DNA of 64,000 nt from Trujillonella endophytica (GTDB lineage Bacteria > Actinomycetota > Actinomycetes > Mycobacteriales > Geodermatophilaceae): NCBI RefSeq assembly GCF_900110555.1, contig NZ_FOEE01000009.1, forward strand, positions 124,001 to 188,000, read 5' to 3'. Shown here one piece after another: positions 59,691-64,000 of this stretch. The position numbers and the translations under genes are program-made. Numbering within the stretch: the first letter of the stretch is position 1; each line of letters begins with the position of its first letter. Below the pieces are notes generated by a model, which ran no database searches, was not told the origin of the DNA, and was given only the letters and a program-made list of their open reading frames with translations.

Positions 59691-60328
59691 GCGGCCGCCC
59701 GCTCGGCGGCCAGCGCGGGCAGCGTGCGGCGGCGACTCCGCCACGCCACGGCCGCCACCAGGCCGACGCCGGCCAGCAGGAGGACGTGGGCCACCGCCCG
59801 GTCACCGTGGACGTGCCCCGCGGTGAGGTCGCGCGCGGTGAGGACCGTGAGCAGCACCCCGAAGGTGCCGAGGAAGGGCAGCGCGCCGGCGGCCAGCCGC
59901 GGCGCCGCCGCCACCGCGACGAAGGCCGCGCCGACCGCCAGGTTCCAGGCCCCGGTCTCGTGGGCCATGTGCACCGGCGCGCTCATCGCGGCCGCGCCCA
60001 TGACCAGCGCCGGCCAGGCGATCAGCGCCTGCGCGACGCCCACGGCGAGCAGGGCCAGCCGCAGCGCCGAGGTCGCCAGCCGCGCTCGGGCCGCGGCGGC
60101 GCCACCGGGCAGCCGCGGCGGCAGGGCGGTCAGCACCGCCGTGGTGAGGTCGGGCACGGGCGGGGCGGGCGCCAGCCGCGCCCGCCGGGTCACCGCGGAC
60201 GCCGCCGCGGCCCAGGACGCGCAGGCCGGGCAGCCGGCGAGGTGCGCGTCGAGCTCGACCGCCGGCACGCCGGGCGACTCGCCGTCGAGCCGGGCGGAGA
60301 CCGCCTCGCGGATTGCGGGACACTGCAT
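59687..60328 (-). CDS. Anti-sigma factor with zinc finger (zf-HC2)
   Basis: A 213-residue membrane anti-sigma factor. The N-terminal zf-HC2 domain has the HLAGCPACASW motif (HxxxCxxC) that binds the sigma factor. About four to five membrane helices with His-rich ends (VHMAHETGAWN, HVHGDRAVAHV) follow. Those histidines near the membrane may sense a metal such as copper. It is divergent from the ECF sigma gene rather than downstream of it and heads the copper operon. Confidence 0.9.
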   Translation of the reverse strand: MQCPAIREAVSARLDGESPGVPAVELDAHLAGCPACASWAAAASAVTRRARLAPAPPVPDLTTAVLTALPPRLPGGAAAARARLATSALRLALLAVGVAQALIAWPALVMGAAAMSAPVHMAHETGAWNLAVGAAFVAVAAAPRLAAGALPFLGTFGVLLTVLTARDLTAGHVHGDRAVAHVLLLAGVGLVAAVAWRSRRRTLPALAAERAAA

Positions 60329-60337
60329 GGTGTCGTA

Positions 60338-60363
60338 GTCGTCCCCCGAGCCCCTGCGGTTCC
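60338..60363 (-). promoter_or_regulatory. ECF-type promoter candidate for the anti-sigma/copper operon
   Basis: On the minus strand GGAACC (60363-60358) is separated by 16 nt from CGAC (60341-60338). This is the general GGAAC-N16-CGT form recognised by ECF sigma factors and would give autoregulation. The -10 part is imperfect. Confidence 0.3.
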
Positions 60364-60403
60364 CGGCCGGCTGTGTGACCTGGACGACGTCGGGAGCGGG
60401 GCG

Positions 60404-60958
60404 GTGGACGAGCTGGCGCGGTACGCGACCGCGGCCGTGGAGGGCGACGCCCTCGCCGCCGCGGCCCTGGTGCGCGCCACCCAGTCCGACGTGTGGCGGC
60501 TGTGCGCGGCCCTCGTCGACCGCGGCAGCGCCGACGACCTCACCCAGGAGACCTACCTCCGGGCCTTCGGCGCGATGCACCGCTTCGCGGGGCGCTCCAC
60601 GCTGCGCACCTGGCTGCTGGCGATCGCCCGCCGGGTGTGCGCCGACGCGCTCCGGTCCCGGCGGCGCCGTCGGCTGACCCTCGTCGGGGACGACGCCGTC
60701 CTGGAGGCACTGGACGACGCGGCGGACGGCCCGTCGGACCCCGTCGGCGAGAACGCGGCGGTGGGCGACCTGCTGGCCCGGCTGGGTCCGGAGCGGCGCG
60801 AGGCGTTCGTCCTCACCCAGCTGCTGGGACTCCCCTACGCGGAGGCGGCCGAGGTGGCCGGCTGCCCCGTCGGCACCATCCGCTCCCGCGTCGCCCGGGC
60901 GCGCAACGATCTCGTCACGGCCCTCGCTGCGGAGGAGGGCGACGCGGCGCGCGGATGA
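60404..60958 (+). CDS. ECF-family RNA polymerase sigma factor
   Basis: A 184-residue sigma factor. Region 2 (about 14-85) has SADDLTQETYLRAF and STLRTWLLAIARRVCADALR. Region 4 (about 125-175) has RREAFVLTQLLGLPYAEAAE and GCPVGTIRSRVARARNDL. It directs RNA polymerase to a small regulon, very likely the divergent copper operon. GTG 60404 is used with GGGAG at 7-8 nt. It has no downstream co-transcribed anti-sigma gene; the anti-sigma lies on the other strand, 75 bp away. Confidence 0.93.
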   Translation: MDELARYATAAVEGDALAAAALVRATQSDVWRLCAALVDRGSADDLTQETYLRAFGAMHRFAGRSTLRTWLLAIARRVCADALRSRRRRRLTLVGDDAVLEALDDAADGPSDPVGENAAVGDLLARLGPERREAFVLTQLLGLPYAEAAEVAGCPVGTIRSRVARARNDLVTALAAEEGDAARG

Positions 60959-61065
60959 CGGCGCGGTGAACGGCGCGCAAACGGGGCACCTATGCTGCCC
61001 GACGGCCGTGCGCCCGCTCCTGACGGATCGGACGTCCGGGGACCCACTGCCGACCGGAGCGACAC

Positions 61066-61683
61066 GTGCCCTTCAGTCTCACGCCCAAGGACTCGAGCTT
61101 CTTCCCCCTGTTCACCGCTTCCGCGGAGAACCTGGTGGCCGCGACCGACGTCCTGAGCGAGTTCATCAACGACCACGCCCGCCGCGACGAGCTGGCCGCG
61201 CAACTGCGCGAGCTGGAGCACGTCGGCGACCAGGCCACGCACGCGATCTTCCGGCAGCTCAACTCGAGCTTCGTGACGCCGTTCGACCGCGACGACATCT
61301 ACAACCTCGCCAGCTACCTCGACGACGTCATGGACGCCATCGAGGCCGCTGCCGACCTGGTGGTGCTGACCGGGCTGGGCACGCTGCCGGCCGAGATGCA
61401 CCAGCAGACCGCCCTGCTGCAGCGGGCCGCGCAGACGACCGCGGAGGCGATGCCGCGGCTGCGCACGATGAAGGGCCTGTCCGAGTACTGGATCGAGGTC
61501 AACCGGATCGAGAACGAGGCCGACAAGCTCTACCGCCGGCTGCTCTCGCGCCTCTACAGCGGCGAGTTCGACGCCCTGGAGATCCTGAAGCTCAAGGAGG
61601 TCGCCGACCAGCTCGAGGAGGCCGCCGACCACTTCGAGCACGTGGCCAACGTCGTCGAGACCATCACGGTCAAGGAGTCCTAG
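61066..61683 (+). CDS. Pit accessory protein, DUF47 (PhoU-like)
   Basis: A 205-residue all-helical PhoU-like protein. It has FFPLFTASAENLVAATDVL at the start, ELEHVGDQATHAIFRQL near 47-63 and IENEADKLYRRLLS near 147-160. The Glu/Asp-rich helices bind metal clusters in relatives. It regulates or stabilises the Pit transporter encoded 19 bp downstream. GTG 61066 has GGAG at 7 nt. A TATGCT box near 60993 may be its promoter. Confidence 0.95.
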   Translation: MPFSLTPKDSSFFPLFTASAENLVAATDVLSEFINDHARRDELAAQLRELEHVGDQATHAIFRQLNSSFVTPFDRDDIYNLASYLDDVMDAIEAAADLVVLTGLGTLPAEMHQQTALLQRAAQTTAEAMPRLRTMKGLSEYWIEVNRIENEADKLYRRLLSRLYSGEFDALEILKLKEVADQLEEAADHFEHVANVVETITVKES

Positions 61684-61702
61684 GCCCGATGGGTCCCTGC
61701 TG

Positions 61703-62719
61703 ATGGACGCCGCCTTCCTGGCCCTCGTCGTCATCGTCCTGGTCGCCCTGGCCTTCGACTACACCAACGGTTTCCACGACGCGGCGAACGCCATCGCGGT
61801 CGCCGTCTCCACCAAGGCCCTGACCCCGCGGGTGGCCCTGGCGCTGGCCGCGGTGATGAACCTCGTCGGCGCCCTGCTCTCCACCGAGGTGGCCAAGACG
61901 GTCGGGGCGGGGATCATCGACGCCCCGGAGGGCGACGACGGCCTGCGGATCGTGTTCGCCGCCCTCATCGGGGCGATCGTGTGGAACCTGATCACCTGGT
62001 ACTTCGGGCTGCCGTCCTCGTCGTCGCACGCGCTCATCGGCGGCCTGGTCGGCGCGGCGCTCGCCGCGGCGCACAGCGTGCAGTGGATGGGGATCCTCGA
62101 CAAGGTCGTCATCCCGATGGTCCTCGCGCCGCTGATCGGCTTCGGGCTGGGCTACCTGTTCATGCTGGCGATCCTCTGGACCTTCCGCGGCGCCCACGTC
62201 AGCCGCGCCAACCGGGGTTTCCGCTACGCGCAGATCGTCAGCTCGGCGACGATGGCGCTGGGGCACGGCCTGCAGGACGCGCAGAAGACCATGGGCGTGA
62301 TCACCCTGGCGCTCTACACCTCCGGCGAGCTCACCGCGAACTCCAGCGGCGACTTCGAGGTGCCGCTCTGGGTGGTCCTCGCCGCCGCGCTGGCGATCAG
62401 CGCCGGCACCTACGCGGGCGGCTTCCGCATCATGCGCACCCTGGGCCGGCGGATCATCCAGCTGACCCCGGCGGGCGGGTTCTCCGCGCAGACCGTCGCC
62501 TCCGGCGTGATGGTGACGACGGCGACGGTGTTCGCCGTGCCGGTGTCGACCACGCACATCACCACCACGTCGATCATGGGCGTGGGCGCCACCCGGCGGC
62601 TGTCGGCGGTCCGCTGGGGCGTCGCCCGCAGCATCATGGTGGCCTGGGTCGTCACGCTGCCGGCGGCCGGGGCGGTCGCCGCGCTGGTGTACTTCGCCAC
62701 CGACGCCGTCACCGGCTGA
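61703..62719 (+). CDS. pit: Low-affinity inorganic phosphate transporter, Pit family
   Basis: A 338-residue membrane protein with about ten helices. The duplicated PiT signatures are both present: FDYTNGFHDAANAIA near 16-30 in the first half and SATMALGHGLQDAQKTMG near 178-195 in the second, plus GLPSSSSHALIGGL and VSTTHITTTSIMGVG. It imports metal-phosphate with protons. It is co-transcribed with the DUF47 gene. Confidence 0.96.
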   Translation: MDAAFLALVVIVLVALAFDYTNGFHDAANAIAVAVSTKALTPRVALALAAVMNLVGALLSTEVAKTVGAGIIDAPEGDDGLRIVFAALIGAIVWNLITWYFGLPSSSSHALIGGLVGAALAAAHSVQWMGILDKVVIPMVLAPLIGFGLGYLFMLAILWTFRGAHVSRANRGFRYAQIVSSATMALGHGLQDAQKTMGVITLALYTSGELTANSSGDFEVPLWVVLAAALAISAGTYAGGFRIMRTLGRRIIQLTPAGGFSAQTVASGVMVTTATVFAVPVSTTHITTTSIMGVGATRRLSAVRWGVARSIMVAWVVTLPAAGAVAALVYFATDAVTG

Positions 62720-62726
62720 CCGGGCC

Positions 62727-64000
62727 GTGCCGGCAGGCGCGGGCCCGGCCCGGCCGGGGGACGCGGACCCCGGCGGCGGCGTCGCGCTGGGCACCCCCCG
62801 GGGGCGCCGCCTGATCGCCGCCACCGTGCTGGCGTCGGGGATGGCGCTGCTGGACGCCTCGGCGGTCAACGTCGCCCTCCCCGCCATCGGCGACGACCTG
62901 GACGCCTCCCTGTCCGGTCTGCAGTGGACCGTGACCGGCTACACCCTCGCCCTCGCCGCGCTGGTGCTGCTCGGCGGCTCGCTGGGCGACCGGTTCGGCC
63001 GGCGCCGCGTGTTCCTCGTCGGCGTCGCCTGGTTCGCGGTGGCGTCGCTGCTGTGCGGGCTGGCCCAGGACACCGGACAGCTCGTGGGCGCGCGGGTGGT
63101 GCAGGGCGTCGGCGCGGCCCTGCTGACCCCGGGCAGCCTCTCGCTGATCCAGGCCTCGGTGCGGCCCGCGGACCGGGCCCGCGCCATCGGGTTGTGGTCG
63201 GGCCTCGGCGGGATCGCCGGCCTGGCCGGCCCGTTCCTCGGCGGGGTGCTGGTCGACGCGGTCAGCTGGCGGCTGGTCTTCCTGCTCAACGTGCCGGTCG
63301 CGGTGGTCGTGCTCGTCGTCGCCTCGCGCCACGTGCCCGAGAGCCGGGCCGCTGCCCGGCCCGGCCGCTTCGACGTCGCCGGGGCAGCGATCGGCGCCCT
63401 CGCCCTGGGCGCGGTCACCCACGCGCTCATCCGGGCCGGGGATCCGGCCGCGGGCGTGGAGGTCGTCGTGTGGGGGACGGCGGGGCTGCTGGCCGGGGCG
63501 GGGTTCGTCGTCCGTGAGCGGCGGGCGACCGCGCCGCTGCTGCCCCTGCGGCTGTTCGCCGACCGGCAGTTCACGGGGGCGAACCTGACCACCCTCGCGG
63601 TCTACGGCGGCCTCGGCGGGGTGCTGCTGTTCCTGGTCCTGCAGCTGCAGACGGTGCTCGGCTACGACGCGACGGCGGCCGGGGCCGCGATGCTGCCCTC
63701 GATCGCGATGATCACCCTCCTGTCCTCGCGGGCCGGCGCCCTCGCGGCCCGCATCGGGCCCCGGCGGCCGATGACCGCCGGCCCCCTGATCGCGGCCGCC
63801 GGCACCGCCTGGCTCGCCACCGTCGACGGTCGCCAGCCCTACGCCCTCGACGTCCTGCCCGGGTCGCTGCTGCTGGGCCTGGGGATGGCGGCGACCGTCG
63901 CCCCCCTGACCGCGACGGTGCTGGCCGCGGCCCCCGACTCGCTGACCGGCGCCGCCAGCGGGGTGAACAACGCCGTGGCCCGCGCGGCGCAGCTGCTCGC
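62727..64000 (+). CDS. MFS drug/H+ antiporter, DHA2 (14-TM) family, 3' end outside the window
   Basis: An EmrB/QacA-like exporter, about 424 residues of which are in the window. It has motif D1 (LDASAVNVALPAIGDDL), motif A (LGGSLGDRFGRRRVFLVG), motif B (RVVQGVGAALLTPGSL) and motif C (GLGGIAGLAGPFLGG). About eleven of the expected fourteen helices are visible. Substrates are typically cationic or lipophilic drugs, but cannot be told. GTG 62727 begins 7 bp after the Pit stop; co-transcription is possible. Confidence 0.94.
   Translation, partial: MPAGAGPARPGDADPGGGVALGTPRGRRLIAATVLASGMALLDASAVNVALPAIGDDLDASLSGLQWTVTGYTLALAALVLLGGSLGDRFGRRRVFLVGVAWFAVASLLCGLAQDTGQLVGARVVQGVGAALLTPGSLSLIQASVRPADRARAIGLWSGLGGIAGLAGPFLGGVLVDAVSWRLVFLLNVPVAVVVLVVASRHVPESRAAARPGRFDVAGAAIGALALGAVTHALIRAGDPAAGVEVVVWGTAGLLAGAGFVVRERRATAPLLPLRLFADRQFTGANLTTLAVYGGLGGVLLFLVLQLQTVLGYDATAAGAAMLPSIAMITLLSSRAGALAARIGPRRPMTAGPLIAAAGTAWLATVDGRQPYALDVLPGSLLLGLGMAATVAPLTATVLAAAPDSLTGAASGVNNAVARAAQLL

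Overview
The window is chromosomal DNA of a very high-GC actinobacterium. Codon use, GTG/TTG starts, many apparently leaderless genes (an actinobacterial -10 box 6-7 nt before the start codon), mycofactocin-type and deazaflavin-type enzymes, a caa3/CtaG oxidase context, DUF3618/holin-type membrane proteins and Zur/IdeR boxes fit the Frankiales/Geodermatophilales grade (Geodermatophilus, Blastococcus, Modestobacter-like). The family assignment is inference. No rRNA operon, prophage, insertion sequence or CRISPR array is visible. One tRNA (Ala-GGC) is present.

Layout. 1-6.3 kb (minus): truncated cytochrome oxidase subunit I, an rRNA-methyltransferase/phosphoesterase pair, CtaG, a CDF metal exporter and an M23 peptidase. 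6.6-12.5 kb: alcohol dehydrogenase, TetR, a sugar-lactone oxidase divergent from an alanine-racemase-fold enzyme, then Zur facing a zinc-binding lipoprotein whose promoter carries a Zur box. 12.6-29.4 kb: housekeeping and accessory genes (ABC-F, oxidoreductases, a YgiB/YgiC-like pair, a HerA-like ATPase, a formate/nitrite-type channel, a zinc metallopeptidase, an IdeR-boxed siderophore reductase), ending in a three-gene envelope-stress operon behind a SigB-like promoter.

29.5-35.1 kb is the most interesting block. It holds a receiver/PAS-kinase pair, a 24-bp tandem repeat array, a TasA/CalY-like fibre protein, a tiny secreted protein, a degenerate receiver-Hpt protein, a SipW/ER-type signal peptidase, a second SipW-type secreted protein with an Fn3-like body, and a convergent OmpR-type regulator. 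Three promoters in this block share one architecture: direct hexamers 11 bp apart, then a -10-like box exactly 37 bp from the second hexamer. Together these look like a dedicated, self-contained matrix-fibre system with its own regulon.

35-41 kb: a lone FlbD-like protein, then a MerR regulator divergent from a membrane protein/cupredoxin lipoprotein/membrane protein operon. 41-50.5 kb: a catabolic cluster (aldehyde dehydrogenase, mycofactocin-type SDR, double carboxymuconolactone-decarboxylase protein, divergent TetR), Dyp peroxidase, thioesterase II, VOC proteins, tRNA-Ala, AraC and a second M23 peptidase that shares a 31-bp upstream block with the first. 51-55.3 kb: a four-gene polyol dehydrogenase/HAD/CDP-glycerol-transferase-like/nucleotidyltransferase operon that suggests an alditol-phosphate wall polymer. 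55.4-61 kb: a copper operon (anti-sigma, CopC-CopD, YcnI, Sco, membrane protein) divergent from its ECF sigma factor. 61-64 kb: Pit phosphate transport and a truncated MFS exporter.
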